In this document: positions 17,773-27,534 of the stretch, piece by piece | Layout of the letters: each line of letters opens with the position of its first letter | Position numbering within the stretch: the stretch's first letter is position 1 | NCBI GenBank assembly: GCA_964552655.1 | Contig: CAZKHG010000005.1 | Span: 1-64,000 of the forward strand | Length of the DNA stretch: 64,000 nt | Source: CAZKHG01 sp964552655 | GTDB lineage: Bacteria; Bacteroidota; Bacteroidia; Bacteroidales; Tenuifilaceae | Direction: 5' to 3' | Program-made: the position numbers and the translations under genes | The notes under the pieces: model-generated | The model's input: the letters and a program-made list of their open reading frames with translations, nothing else | Databases searched by the model: none | Told to the model about the DNA's origin: nothing

Positions 17773-19227
17773 TCATTGCAAGTTAATACCCTTTTTCCTA
17801 AAGAAAAACATCCCGAGAAAGGTTAGGCCACCGTTAACTATAATCAGTTCAAAGCCAAACTTGTAGCCCCAAAAAAGTTGTACGGAAAATGAACTTAAAA
17901 AATAGCAAATAACAGGAGACAATATAGCCACCAGGGGTATCCATTTATCATTTACCTGCCATTTTGTAAACATCCCGAATGCGTATAGCCCTAACAACGG
18001 ACCATAAGTATAACCGGCAATGGTAAATAACTTATCAATAATAGCCCTGTCGTTAACCTCTCTGAAAATAACAATACAAACAAGTAAAATTAGGGCAAAA
18101 GAAACATGAACTATGTACCTGATTTTTATTTTCTTTTTCTCCTGAAAGTGAGGTTTGTTCATACCCAGAATATCAATTGAGAATGAGGTGGTAAGAGAAG
18201 TTAGGGCACCATCAGCACTTGGGTAAGCAGCAGAAATCAGCCCGATAATAAAAACAATCCCGGCAAAAGGGGATAAATATTTCAGGGCAATGGTTGGGAA
18301 CAAGTCGTCGGTGCTGGAAACATTGATATTGTGGGTGTTAGCATAAAAAATGAGTATCGCTCCAAGTATCAGGAACATCAGGTTCACCAACACCAATACC
18401 GAACTGAATGTGAACATATTCAGCTGAGCCTGTTTTAACGATTTACAACTCAGGTTCTTTTGCATCATCTCCTGGTCAAGCCCTGTCATGGTTAATGCTA
18501 TAAATGCACCGCTAAGAAATTGCTTCACAAAATGCCTTTTGCTTTCCCAATCAGTTTCTATAATTCTTGAATAATCGCTCCTAAATACCCTTGATAGCAA
18601 ATCGGTTAATGATAGATTTAACTCATTGCTAATAAATACAATTGAAAGGATGACCGCCAGTAGCATAAATGTGGTTTGGAGAGTATCCGTCCAGATAATT
18701 GTTCTGATGCCCCCTTTAAATGTATAAATCAAAATAGAGATGATAAAAATAAAAACTGTGACAAAAAAAGGGATATGCCAGGCATCAAATACGAAAATCT
18801 GTAAAACGTTAATAACCAGAAACATCCTTAATGATGCGCCAATTGTTCTCGAAAGCAGAAAAAATGAAGCACCTGTTTTGTATGTGTTCACCCCAAACCT
18901 ATCCTCCAGGTATGTGTATATTGAAGTGAGGTTTAACCTGTAATAAAGGGGCATTAAAACAGTGGCGATTAAAAAATACCCAACCAGGTAGCCCAGAACA
19001 ACCATCATGTAAGTAAACTGTGTTTCTTTTACCCAACCCGGAACCGACATGAATGTTACCCCGGATAAAGATGCCCCAATCATTCCAAATGCTACAACAT
19101 ACCAAGGAGACTTTTTATTGCCAAGAAAGAAAGTGTGGTTGGTAGCATTTCTCGAAGTTAAATAAGTAATAAACAGGAGTAGTGAGAAGTAAGACAATAC
19201 AATGACCGCAATAAGCTTAGGAGACAT
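17773..19227 (-). CDS. Sodium:solute symporter (SSS family)
   Basis: This is an inner-membrane transporter of 484 residues with about 13 hydrophobic segments spread along its length. Family signatures include GASLSGVTFMSVPGW near residues 52-66, the LQTTFMLLA region and SAAYPSADGALTSLTTSF near 320-337. The substrate cannot be predicted; relatives carry sugars, amino acids or sialic acid. It is transcribed as a single gene, divergent from recR. Confidence 0.9.
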   Translation of the reverse strand: MSPKLIAVIVLSYFSLLLFITYLTSRNATNHTFFLGNKKSPWYVVAFGMIGASLSGVTFMSVPGWVKETQFTYMMVVLGYLVGYFLIATVLMPLYYRLNLTSIYTYLEDRFGVNTYKTGASFFLLSRTIGASLRMFLVINVLQIFVFDAWHIPFFVTVFIFIISILIYTFKGGIRTIIWTDTLQTTFMLLAVILSIVFISNELNLSLTDLLSRVFRSDYSRIIETDWESKRHFVKQFLSGAFIALTMTGLDQEMMQKNLSCKSLKQAQLNMFTFSSVLVLVNLMFLILGAILIFYANTHNINVSSTDDLFPTIALKYLSPFAGIVFIIGLISAAYPSADGALTSLTTSFSIDILGMNKPHFQEKKKIKIRYIVHVSFALILLVCIVIFREVNDRAIIDKLFTIAGYTYGPLLGLYAFGMFTKWQVNDKWIPLVAILSPVICYFLSSFSVQLFWGYKFGFELIIVNGGLTFLGMFFFRKKGINLQ

Positions 19228-19315
19228 ATTATGTTAGATTGATGATGCAATGCTATATAAAAAATCCAAGAAGAAAAAATAAACACCAATGTAAAACCTA
19301 TTGGCTGATATTTTG

Positions 19316-19323
19316 TAGTTTTG
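19316..19323 (+). promoter_or_regulatory. -7 promoter element of recR
   Basis: TAGTTTTG matches TAnnTTTG exactly and ends 19 bases before the recR ATG. No clear -33 element was found. Confidence 0.4.
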
Positions 19324-19342
19324 TCGAAATGGTCTGGATATA

Positions 19343-19969
19343 ATGAATGTGCAGAATTACCCGTCGAAACTATTGGAGAATGCTGTTGAGGAGTTTGCCA
19401 AACTCCCCGGCATTGGCCGAAAAACAGCATTAAGACTGGTTCTGCACCTGATAAGAAAGAATACTGAAGAGGTTGATCAATTTACTCAATCCATCTCAAA
19501 GCTAAGCCATGAGGTCAAACATTGTTTATCGTGCAATAATATCTCCGACACCGATATCTGCGGGATTTGTTCAAATCCTAAACGCGACAATACCCAACTT
19601 TGTGTAGTGGAGAATATCAGAGATGTAATTTCCGTTGAAAATACCCACCAATATAATGGTATGTATTTTGTGTTAGGGGGAGTAATTAGCCCTATGGATG
19701 GGATTGGCCCAGCCGACCTGAAAATTGATAACCTGATGAACAAGATATCCGAGGGGATTGTTAAAGAGGTAATTTTAGCCCTAAGTGCAACAATGGAAGG
19801 AGACACAACAAATTTTTACATTTACAGGAAGATAAAATCTTTCCCGGTTGCAATTTCATTGATTGCAAGAGGTGTGGCATTTGGCGATGAGCTGGAATAT
19901 ACCGATGAGATAACATTAGGCCGGGCTATTTTAAATCGCACCAAGTTTGAAGCAACTTTATCAGAATAG
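19343..19969 (+). CDS. recR: Recombination mediator RecR
   Basis: The 208-residue DNA-binding protein works with RecO/RecF to load RecA at gaps. It shows the N-terminal helix-hairpin-helix KLPGIGRKTALRLVLHL and the zinc finger C-x2-C...C-x2-C (CLSCNNISDTDICGICSN, residues near 59-76). It also has the Toprim segment with VVENIRDVISVE and LGGVISPMDGIGP. Length matches the family. The next gene, a TPR protein, begins only about 15-30 bases downstream but has its own promoter-like element. Confidence 0.95.
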   Translation: MNVQNYPSKLLENAVEEFAKLPGIGRKTALRLVLHLIRKNTEEVDQFTQSISKLSHEVKHCLSCNNISDTDICGICSNPKRDNTQLCVVENIRDVISVENTHQYNGMYFVLGGVISPMDGIGPADLKIDNLMNKISEGIVKEVILALSATMEGDTTNFYIYRKIKSFPVAISLIARGVAFGDELEYTDEITLGRAILNRTKFEATLSE

Positions 19970-19998
19970 TTTATCTTTACAGTATGATTTTATCTAAA

Positions 19999-20727
19999 AT
20001 GAAAAGACCAATTCTATATTTTTTGTGTTACCTCTCATTCGTACAGGTTACTTTGGCTCAAACAAATTCTCAGGAGTTGACCAACTCAGGGATGCAGAAT
20101 CTTAAATCTAAAAATTACAAAGCGGCAATCGCAGATTTTGAGAAAGTTCTTAAGGAACAACCTGGCGACACTTCTGCTTTAAGTGGTATCATTAAAGCAT
20201 ACTTACTATCCGAAGATCTCAAAAACGCCGAAACATATATCATTATTGCATCCGACAAATACCCAAGCACTCCTGAATACATTTTACGTAAAGGCATTCT
20301 TAATAATATGAAAGGTGAGTTTGACAGAGCCATCGAGAATTTCGATCAGGCATTATCGAACAACCCTTCAGGTTTACTCCTGGTTCAGATTTACCTCAAC
20401 AGGGCTTCCTCCTATATTCGCTTGGAAAATTACGGGAAAGCCGTAACAGATTACAATACCGCCATAGATCTTTCCCCTCGTAACCCAAATATATACAACC
20501 TCAGAGGTTTTGCCCATTACAAAATGGGCAACTTCGCCGAAGCCATCAGTGATTTTACCAATACATTAGATTTAGACCCCAAAAATGCCTCGGCATTCTA
20601 CAACAGGGGAATGGCTCGCCTGAAATCCAACGACAGGCCAAAATCATGCTTCGATTTTCACAAAGCATGTACCCTCGGGTATATCAACGCATGTAAAATG
20701 GTTATGGCTGAATGTGCTTCAAAATAA
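19999..20727 (+). CDS. Exported TPR-repeat protein
   Basis: The protein is about 242 residues with a signal peptide (MKRPILYFLCYLSFVQVTLA). Around five tetratricopeptide repeats follow, for example NYKAAIADFEKVLKEQPGDT and NYGKAVTDYNTAIDLSPRNP. The ATG at 19999 is chosen because a -7-like element TATCTTTA (19972-19979) would place the transcript start at or after the earlier ATG at 19984. The Cys-containing C-terminal end (CFDFHKACTLGYINACKM) resembles Sel1-like repeat ends in this phylum. It probably acts as a periplasmic scaffold. Confidence 0.8.
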   Translation: MKRPILYFLCYLSFVQVTLAQTNSQELTNSGMQNLKSKNYKAAIADFEKVLKEQPGDTSALSGIIKAYLLSEDLKNAETYIIIASDKYPSTPEYILRKGILNNMKGEFDRAIENFDQALSNNPSGLLLVQIYLNRASSYIRLENYGKAVTDYNTAIDLSPRNPNIYNLRGFAHYKMGNFAEAISDFTNTLDLDPKNASAFYNRGMARLKSNDRPKSCFDFHKACTLGYINACKMVMAECASK

Positions 20728-20745
20728 CAAAATAATTTATAAGCC

Positions 20746-21045
20746 ATGGAGCAACAACGAAAAACCTACCAGGAAAAAGCCCACAATATTCTTGATGAGC
20801 TGTTTAAGGGAATTGACTCCCTTGAAGGCAATATCAAAAATGCCACCAGCAGTTTAAATCAGGAATTCGAGAAAAAAGTTGAAGACCTGAAAGCAGAAAG
20901 CCAAAATCTTAAGGGGAAGTTTAATGAGATGTGCAACGCCAATGCCGATTCCTGGGAAGAAATAAGGAATGGGTTTGAGCAAGCTGCGAACTCGTTACGG
21001 GAAGCCTTTACCAAAGCCTGGGAAAAAATGAACCAAAAAGGCTAA
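20746..21045 (+). CDS. Small charged coiled-coil protein of unknown function
   Basis: This is a 99-residue, Glu/Lys-rich protein with a heptad-like pattern over most of its length. It has no signal peptide and one Cys. It starts 18 bases after the TPR gene and may be co-transcribed with it. The pattern (LNQEFEKKVEDLKAESQNLK) suggests an elongated helical protein. No family was recognised. Confidence 0.65.
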   Translation: MEQQRKTYQEKAHNILDELFKGIDSLEGNIKNATSSLNQEFEKKVEDLKAESQNLKGKFNEMCNANADSWEEIRNGFEQAANSLREAFTKAWEKMNQKG

Positions 21046-21243
21046 TTCTGCTATTAGCCGCCTTGTCTTTTCCTAAAAAATCCAATCCCATTTTTTGTAA
21101 TTTAACTTTTTTATTTAATATTAATTTAAAATTTTCTTGCCACTTTTTATTTCATTTTGTAATTTCGTGCCTAATATTTGATTACATTTTTTGATATTAA
21201 TTGAAAATATCATTACATTTAATAATTTATTAAACTCCGGGTT

Positions 21244-22452
21244 ATGGTTAACAATTTGGAAGAACTTTTTTCTGTAAGCGCAAAGGGCATGAAACGATCA
21301 ATTATTCGTGAACTGCTCAAGCTAACTCAACGTCCTGAGCTCATATCATTTGCTGGCGGCCTACCTTCACCTGAAAGTTTTCCGGTTGAGCAGCTTAAAG
21401 AGATTGCTGTTGAGGTGCTCGAAAACGAAAGCGCCAGAGCATTACAATATAGCGAGACCGAAGGCGACAAGAGGCTCCGCGAGATATTGGTTGAACGCTA
21501 CCAAAAGAATGGGCTCCTGGTTAACTGCAACAACCTAATTATTACCACTGCGTCACAGCAAGCGCTTGATCTTATCCCAAAAATATTTATCAACCCCGGC
21601 GATAAAATAATTTGCGGGTTGCCCAGCTATTTAGGTGGAATTTCTGCCTTTTTAACCTATGGAGCGGAACTGATTGGAATCGAACTTGACAAGCATGGCA
21701 TGAGATCAGATTTGCTCGAAAAAACCCTTTCCGATTTGAAAACCAGAGGGGAAAAGCCTAAATATATATACGTAATACCCGATTTTCAGAACCCCGCGGG
21801 TATAACTATGCCTGAGTTTAGACGGAAGGAAATAATTGATCTTGCCCATAAATTTGATATTTTAATTGTGGAGGATAGCCCTTACCGAGAGCTACGATTT
21901 ACAGGAGAACCTCAGCGAACTATATACGAGCTGGATGGAACCGGGCAGGTAATATTACTGGGAACTATGTCAAAAATATTTGTACCTGGGTTCAGGATTG
22001 GTTGGGTGGTTGCCCATGAGGCCATTATTGACAAGCTGGTTATGGCAAAACAGAATACCGATCTTTGCACTTCCTCGTTTGTACAAAAGATTGCTGCCAA
22101 GTTTTTTGATAAGGGGTATTTTGATAGAAACCTTCAGCTAATCATTAAAAGCTACGGAGAGAAAAGAGATTCAATGCTGGCTGCATTCAAAAAATATATG
22201 CCGGATGGTGTTAAGTGGACCGAACCGGAGGGTGGATTATTCCTATTTGTTACCCTACCTGAGTATATGAACTCTGAGGAACTCTTCAAAGTAGCTATTG
22301 AAGAAAATGTTGCTTTTGTACCAGGAGCACCATTCCACTGCGACGGAAGCGGGAAAAACACTATGCGCATCAATTTCTCCTATATGTCTAAAGAGATGAA
22401 TGAAGAAGGAGTGAAACGTTTGGCTAAAGCAATACAGAAATCAATGAAATAG
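21244..22452 (+). CDS. PLP-dependent aminotransferase (class I/II, 2-aminoadipate/LysN-like)
   Basis: The fold-type I enzyme has 402 residues. Diagnostic parts are LISFAGGLPSPESFP near the N-terminus, YVIPDFQNPAGITM, the PLP lysine K244 in GTMSKIFVPGFRIGW, and the C-terminal MRINFSY. This pattern is that of the LysN / 2-aminoadipate / multi-substrate aminotransferases, which also share the catalytic half of MocR regulators; no HTH domain is present here. It probably acts on aromatic or branched-chain amino acids. A 198-base A/T-rich spacer precedes it and a strong terminator follows. Confidence 0.88.
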   Translation: MVNNLEELFSVSAKGMKRSIIRELLKLTQRPELISFAGGLPSPESFPVEQLKEIAVEVLENESARALQYSETEGDKRLREILVERYQKNGLLVNCNNLIITTASQQALDLIPKIFINPGDKIICGLPSYLGGISAFLTYGAELIGIELDKHGMRSDLLEKTLSDLKTRGEKPKYIYVIPDFQNPAGITMPEFRRKEIIDLAHKFDILIVEDSPYRELRFTGEPQRTIYELDGTGQVILLGTMSKIFVPGFRIGWVVAHEAIIDKLVMAKQNTDLCTSSFVQKIAAKFFDKGYFDRNLQLIIKSYGEKRDSMLAAFKKYMPDGVKWTEPEGGLFLFVTLPEYMNSEELFKVAIEENVAFVPGAPFHCDGSGKNTMRINFSYMSKEMNEEGVKRLAKAIQKSMK

Positions 22453-22480
22453 TCATCACAAATAATCATTGATCCCTTAA

Positions 22481-22516
22481 CTGGGCTTATCGTTTTCGAT
22501 TAGCCCAGTTTTTTTT
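22481..22516 (+). terminator. Intrinsic terminator after the aminotransferase
   Basis: A 12-bp stem with one mismatch (CTGGGCTTATCG with CGATTAGCCCAG) and a TTTT loop is followed by eight T. The T-run runs directly into the -7 element of the next gene. Confidence 0.85.
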
Positions 22517-22523
22517 ATCTTTA
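22516..22523 (+). promoter_or_regulatory. -7-like element next to a leaderless start
   Basis: TATCTTTA differs from TAnnTTTG only at the last base. It ends six bases before the ATG at 22530, so the predicted transcript start coincides with the start codon. Confidence 0.35.
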
Positions 22524-22529
22524 CAACCG

Positions 22530-24464
22530 ATGAAGCTTTCTGTAATAATAGTCAACTACAACGTAAAGTACTTTCTTGAACAGTGCCTTATCTCTGTATT
22601 TAAATCAGCCCGATCAATTGATGTTGAAGTGTTTGTTGTTGACAATGCCTCAGCTGATGGGTCCTGCCAAATGGTGAGACAGAGATTTCCTTCGGTGATA
22701 CTTATTGAAAATAAAATAAATAGTGGCTTTTCAGTTGCAAACAACCAGGCAATCAGAATTGCGAGAGGGGAATTTATTCTTCTTCTGAACCCCGACACAG
22801 TGGTTGAAGAGGATACCTTTGAGAAGTGCATTCATTTTATGGCAAGTCATCCTGAAGCAGGAGGAATGGCAGTAAAAATGATTGACGGAAAGGGAAGATT
22901 TCTCCCTGAATCCAAAAGATCCCTTCCCTCTCCCATGGTATCATTCTACAAAATCATCGGGTTGGCCCGGCTTTTCCCCCGTTCAAGAATATTCGGACGC
23001 TACCACTTAGGGCATCTGGATAAGAACCAAACACACGAGATTGATATTCTCCCAGGTGCATTTATGTTTTTACGAAAAAGTGTACTAGATAATGTTGGGC
23101 TACTCGACGAGGATTTCTTTATGTATGGTGAAGATATTGATCTGTCATACAGGATATTAAAGTCGGGATTAAAAAACTACTATTACCCCGATACAAAAAT
23201 TATTCACTATAAGGGCGAGAGCACAAAGAAGGGCAGCTTAAATTACGTTATCACCTTCTATAAGGCGATGGCAATTTTTGCCAAAAAGCACTTTAGCCGA
23301 AACAATGCAAAATTTTATATCCTTTTGATATACATTGCTATCATTTTCAGGGCATTATTATCAGCAATTAAAAGAGCTATTTCAAATTTTATTCTGCCAA
23401 TACTCGATGTATCCCTTATAGTTGCAGGTTTATTAACCATTATTCAACTTTGGGAATTAAATAAATTCCATTCCAATAGTTTCTACCCCACCCATGTAGT
23501 TGTTGTTATGGTTACAATTTATACCGGGATTTGGGTAATATCTAACTGGATTTTTGGTGCTTATGATAAGCACCAGAAATTATTAAACTCAATAAAATCG
23601 GTTGCCCTTGGTACAATCGCCATACTGGTGATTTATGCTCTTATGCCCCTTGAATACAGGTTTTCTCGGATCATTATCCTTTTAGGTGGAGTATGGGCAA
23701 TTATATCAAACATGATCACCCGCCTTGTTCTTAGCCTGTTTGAAAGAGATCTTTTGCCTGAAATTATGGGAAAAAAGAATATTGCAATTATTGGGAATGA
23801 AAACGAAGCCAAGCGAGTTTCTGAGATGCTTGATAAGTCAAAAAGAGAATACCGTATTGCTGGTTGTGTATCGCCTGAAGATAAAATCCTAGATAACAAT
23901 CAGATATGTACCATAGACCAGCTGGATGAGTTTATTAGGGTTAATAACGTTGATGAAGTAATATTTTCCGGCAACGATTTAACTTCTCAACAAATAATTA
24001 ACCTGATGCTAAGGCTTAGCGAATCCGGAGTCGAATATAAAATTGCCCCCAAAGATAGCATGTCAATAATTGGCAGCAACTTTGTTAATGCCCCGGAGAA
24101 TCTTTTTTCTCCGGATTTCAATACCATTGGAGCCGCACCATCACGGAGAAGTAAAAGGTTATTTGACCTGTTTATGGCAATTATAATTCTTTTGCTATTC
24201 CCGCTATGGATTTTTATTAAACCCAGGCTCTATCAAATTATTAAAAGCTCTTTCTATGTTTTGCTGGGTTTGAAAACCTGGATCGGATACATACCCAGCC
24301 CCAACAATTCGTCATTGCCTGTAATCAAACCCTCGGTATTCAATATCAGCAGTGGATATACCGAAGATTTGGATCAAATTAACACAACCAACCTTTTATA
24401 TGCAAGGAACTACAAGGTAATCCATGATTTCAACTACCTGATAACGAACATCTCTGCTTTTTAA
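22530..24464 (+). CDS. Glycosyltransferase family 2 fused to membrane and sugar-transferase-like parts
   Basis: The protein has 644 residues. Residues 1 to about 240 are a GT2 domain with VDNASADGSC, the nucleotide/metal-binding LNPDTVVEED and the catalytic MYGEDIDLSYR. Four or five hydrophobic segments follow (about 263-400). Next is a Rossmann-like stretch (NIAIIGNENEAKRVSEML, near 412-430) of the type found in WbaP/WcaJ-like phosphoglycosyl transferases. Near 545-570 is SRRSKRLFDLFMAIIILL, which resembles the start of a bacterial sugar-transferase domain, but the catalytic remainder is missing and the protein stops about 95 residues later. It likely adds sugars at the cytoplasmic face in polysaccharide or lipoglycan synthesis. 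Confidence 0.85.
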   Translation: MKLSVIIVNYNVKYFLEQCLISVFKSARSIDVEVFVVDNASADGSCQMVRQRFPSVILIENKINSGFSVANNQAIRIARGEFILLLNPDTVVEEDTFEKCIHFMASHPEAGGMAVKMIDGKGRFLPESKRSLPSPMVSFYKIIGLARLFPRSRIFGRYHLGHLDKNQTHEIDILPGAFMFLRKSVLDNVGLLDEDFFMYGEDIDLSYRILKSGLKNYYYPDTKIIHYKGESTKKGSLNYVITFYKAMAIFAKKHFSRNNAKFYILLIYIAIIFRALLSAIKRAISNFILPILDVSLIVAGLLTIIQLWELNKFHSNSFYPTHVVVVMVTIYTGIWVISNWIFGAYDKHQKLLNSIKSVALGTIAILVIYALMPLEYRFSRIIILLGGVWAIISNMITRLVLSLFERDLLPEIMGKKNIAIIGNENEAKRVSEMLDKSKREYRIAGCVSPEDKILDNNQICTIDQLDEFIRVNNVDEVIFSGNDLTSQQIINLMLRLSESGVEYKIAPKDSMSIIGSNFVNAPENLFSPDFNTIGAAPSRRSKRLFDLFMAIIILLLFPLWIFIKPRLYQIIKSSFYVLLGLKTWIGYIPSPNNSSLPVIKPSVFNISSGYTEDLDQINTTNLLYARNYKVIHDFNYLITNISAF

Positions 24465-24563
24465 GAAAACATTAAAAACACAACCTGGTCCATTTCCTTT
24501 TATTTTCTCCTGATTAACTTTTTTTGATTTCGGGTGTTATACTGTTAAATTTTTAAAATAAAA

Positions 24564-25847
24564 ATGAAAACAATTGAGATACTTTTACCTGCTATGGGCG
24601 AAGGCATTACCGATGCAACAATAACTCGATGGATGGTAGCCGAAGGAGATATGATAGATGAGGATCAACCTATAGTTGAAATCGCTACCGATAAAGTTGA
24701 TTCAGAAATTCCATCACCCGTTAAAGGCAGAATAGCAAAGCTGCTGTTTCATGCAGGAGATGTTCCCAAAGTTGGACAGGCTCTGGCTTTAGTTGAAGTT
24801 GAAGGAGTTGAAGAAAACAACAATAAACCTGAAATAGAAACACCAGTTAAGAAAGAAAGTAAAATCGTGGTGGAAAAAAAGGGAGAGCCGGTACAGGAAA
24901 AAACCGAAACTAATTCGTATGCACCTTTCACCTCTCCCCTTGTTAGAAGTATAGCCAAACAAGAAAATATTTCAGCTGAAGATCTCAGCATGATAAAAGG
25001 ATCAGGGCTAAACAACAGGATTACAAAGGATGATCTGTTGGAATACCTGGAAATAAGATCAAAAAAGGTAAACAATATAACCTTTACCCAGACAACTATA
25101 GAGCCCGAAAAATTAGTACCTGAACCCACAGATGGGACAATGTTCGAGGTGATAAAAATGGATCGAATGCGAAAGCTGATTTCCGATCATATGATAAAAT
25201 CAAAGCAGACTTCGGCTCACGTTTCATCCTTTATTGAGGTTGATGTTACCAACCTGGTCTTTGCCAGAGAGAAGCTAAAAAACTCTTTTCAAAACAAAGA
25301 GGGTGAAAAGTTAACATTTACACCATTTTTTATTGAAGCAGCCGTATCCGCTATTAAGCAACACATGCTCATCAACTCCTCGGTTGAAGATGATAAAATC
25401 ATAGTAAAAAAAGCGATAAATATAGGAATTGCAACTACTCTGCCTACAGGCAATTTAATTGTACCAGTGATCCGATTTGCCGACAGGCTTAACCTTACCG
25501 GGATTACCAAATCGCTAAACGACCTGGCCAGGAGAGCGCGTGGCAATCAGCTCAAACCCGATGAGATACAAGGTGGCACATTTACTATAACGAACCTTGG
25601 GATGTTTGACACCCTCACGGGAACTCCCATTATCAACCAGCCGCAGGTAGCTATTCTTGCCATTGGAGCAATAAAGAAACGCCCGGTTGTAATTGAAACC
25701 CCATCGGGTGATACCATCGGGATCAGGAATATGGCAATTCTTTCTCTTTCCTATGATCACAGGATCATTGATGGATCTTTAGCCGGGGCTTTCCTGAAAA
25801 CGCTCAGGGATAGAATACAGGCAATTGACCCAAATATGAATATTTAA
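24564..25847 (+). CDS. 2-oxoacid dehydrogenase E2 (dihydrolipoamide acyltransferase)
   Basis: The E2 core protein has 427 residues. An N-terminal lipoyl domain (1-80) has the lipoylated Lys44 in EIATDKVDSEIPS. A charged linker and the E1/E3-binding domain follow (about 120-158, SPLVRSIAKQENISAEDL). The catalytic domain (about 190-427) holds the active-site histidine in SYDHRIIDGS. The branched-chain type is most likely, judging by pairing with the fused E1 at 57254-59683, but pyruvate is possible. No E3 is in the window. It stands alone and ends at a terminator. Confidence 0.9.
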   Translation: MKTIEILLPAMGEGITDATITRWMVAEGDMIDEDQPIVEIATDKVDSEIPSPVKGRIAKLLFHAGDVPKVGQALALVEVEGVEENNNKPEIETPVKKESKIVVEKKGEPVQEKTETNSYAPFTSPLVRSIAKQENISAEDLSMIKGSGLNNRITKDDLLEYLEIRSKKVNNITFTQTTIEPEKLVPEPTDGTMFEVIKMDRMRKLISDHMIKSKQTSAHVSSFIEVDVTNLVFAREKLKNSFQNKEGEKLTFTPFFIEAAVSAIKQHMLINSSVEDDKIIVKKAINIGIATTLPTGNLIVPVIRFADRLNLTGITKSLNDLARRARGNQLKPDEIQGGTFTITNLGMFDTLTGTPIINQPQVAILAIGAIKKRPVVIETPSGDTIGIRNMAILSLSYDHRIIDGSLAGAFLKTLRDRIQAIDPNMNI

Positions 25848-25922
25848 AAGCATTCTGCTTTTTAGGTATAAATTGCTGATTTATATATTTTTATTAACCT
25901 TTTAAATTCATTCAGGATTATT

Positions 25923-25961
25923 AAACTGGCAGGGGTTCTTGTTATCTCTGTCAGTTTTTTT
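25923..25961 (+). terminator. Intrinsic terminator after E2
   Basis: A stem of about ten pairs (25923-25932 with 25948-25957, one G-T) runs into a T-run ending at 25961. It falls in the 334-base gap between E2 and the first TPR/PD40 gene. Confidence 0.7.
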
Positions 25962-26131
25962 ATTACGTTTCCAAAATGAATAGAGTTAAACGCTATGGAT
26001 AACCTCAGAAAATTTTAATATTTTCTATCCATTTTAATGCAATTTCTGCCCTACAAAGTGTGTGTTTAGTGTATTTTTCGTTGATTTTGTTTCTGAATTC
26101 CCTATTATTCACTATTTTGGCATACTAATAG

Positions 26132-26154
26132 AAATATCAAAATTGATATTTTTT
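26132..26154 (+). promoter_or_regulatory. Palindrome AAATATCAA-AA-TTGATATTT with T-run
   Basis: A perfect 9-bp inverted repeat (26132-26140 with 26143-26151) with a 2-base centre lies 28 bases before the ATG of the first TPR/PD40 gene. Its ATCAA-N2-TTGAT core equals that of the palindrome in front of the second Crp/Fnr gene at 48094. It may be an operator or, with the T-run, a weak terminator. Confidence 0.35.
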
Positions 26155-26181
26155 GGATACACAAAGAATTCGGAAAAGTTG

Positions 26182-27459
26182 ATGAAAAGGGCACTTATCA
26201 TCTTTTACATACTCGTTAGTCCCGTTTACCTTTATAGTCAAAAAGACTCCTATTTTAAGAGGGTTTTTGTTGATGCAGAGTACTTTCTCCTCTATGAAGA
26301 GTACAAAGATGCGCTGCCATTATACCTCGAAATACATAATAATCAACCCAACAACTCAAATATCAACTACCGGATCGGGCAATGCTACCTTAATATCCAC
26401 AACGAGAAAAGCAAGGCCAACTCCTACTTTGAAAAAGCCATACTCAATGTAAGCGACAAGTACAAGGAAGGTTATTACACTGAAACCAAGGCACCCCGTG
26501 AAGCTTTTCTCCTATATGGAATATCCCTTAGGGTCAATGGTAACCTGGATAAAGCAATACAGGCCTTTAACACCTATAAAAGCATGCTTACCCTCAACGA
26601 GAAAAAGGAGAATCTTATTGTTGATAAAGAGATAGAATCTGTTGAGGTGGCAAGAAAAATGCTTGCATCGCCAAAAAATCATGTGTTCAAATCAGTTGGA
26701 ATTAACATTAACTCCAGGTTTTCTGAGATCAACCCACTTACCGTATCAACCGGTAACATACTCATATTCACATCTATACAACGTTTCTATAATGCTATTC
26801 TGCAAAGTGAATTTGAGTTTGAATCGTGGAATAACCCGAAAAGTTTAAATACCCAAACCCTTGCCGATGGGCAAATTGAAACGGTAGGCATATCGGCCAA
26901 CGGCAATATCCTGATACTAGCCCGAAACGACAACGATGATTACAACCTTTACTCATCTACCTTTGACAAAACAAAGAAAATCTGGACCCCGATGAGTAAA
27001 CTCCCAAAAGAGATTAACACCAGGAATTGGGAAACCTTTGGATCGCTTTCAAGGAATGGCGATACATTGTACTTCAGCAGTAATAAGGAAGGCGGCTACG
27101 GTGGATTTGATCTTTATTATACCACTAAAAAGGCAACCGGTGAGTGGAGCCAGCCTCTTAACCTGGGGCCAGAAATAAATACATCGTTCGATGAAAGTGC
27201 TCCGTTTGTTACCGAAAGTGGCAACAAGTTGTTTTTCAGCTCAAAAGGTCATACTACAATGGGTGGTTTCGACATCTTCTATTCAGATAAAACAGAGAAT
27301 AGTTGGATCAAACCAGTTAACTTGGGGTACCCGTTAAACACCCTTGATGATGATACCTATTTTTTCCCCATCGGTGAAGGACTGAGCGGGTACATATCGA
27401 GGTTCCTGCCCGAGAGCGAAGGCGAAGAAGATATTTATCTTGTAACACTTGATCTATAA
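26182..27459 (+). CDS. Exported TPR/PD40 protein A (PorE-like, no OmpA domain)
   Basis: The protein is about 425 residues from the ATG at 26182, which begins the signal peptide MKRALIIFYILVSPVYLYS; an in-frame upstream extension of 40 residues is rejected for lack of sense. TPR-like helices cover about 20-190 (DAEYFLLYEEYKDALPLYLE). A PD40/WD40-type beta-propeller follows, with blades such as LYFSSNKEGGYGGFDLYY and LFFSSKGHTTMGGFDIFY. It is the shortest of three tandem paralogues and lacks the OmpA-type peptidoglycan-binding end. It probably forms part of an envelope complex with the next two. Confidence 0.85.
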   Translation: MKRALIIFYILVSPVYLYSQKDSYFKRVFVDAEYFLLYEEYKDALPLYLEIHNNQPNNSNINYRIGQCYLNIHNEKSKANSYFEKAILNVSDKYKEGYYTETKAPREAFLLYGISLRVNGNLDKAIQAFNTYKSMLTLNEKKENLIVDKEIESVEVARKMLASPKNHVFKSVGININSRFSEINPLTVSTGNILIFTSIQRFYNAILQSEFEFESWNNPKSLNTQTLADGQIETVGISANGNILILARNDNDDYNLYSSTFDKTKKIWTPMSKLPKEINTRNWETFGSLSRNGDTLYFSSNKEGGYGGFDLYYTTKKATGEWSQPLNLGPEINTSFDESAPFVTESGNKLFFSSKGHTTMGGFDIFYSDKTENSWIKPVNLGYPLNTLDDDTYFFPIGEGLSGYISRFLPESEGEEDIYLVTLDL

Positions 27460-27496
27460 TTTGAAGAAATATGACAATCTCTTCTGCAATATTTCT

Positions 27497-27504
27497 TACA
27501 TTTG
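27497..27504 (+). promoter_or_regulatory. -7 promoter element of TPR/PD40 gene B
   Basis: TACATTTG matches TAnnTTTG exactly, 30 bases before the ATG at 27535. No -33 element at the right distance was found. Confidence 0.4.
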
Positions 27505-27534
27505 ATTGCATAAAAATTTGATGAAAAATTTACA

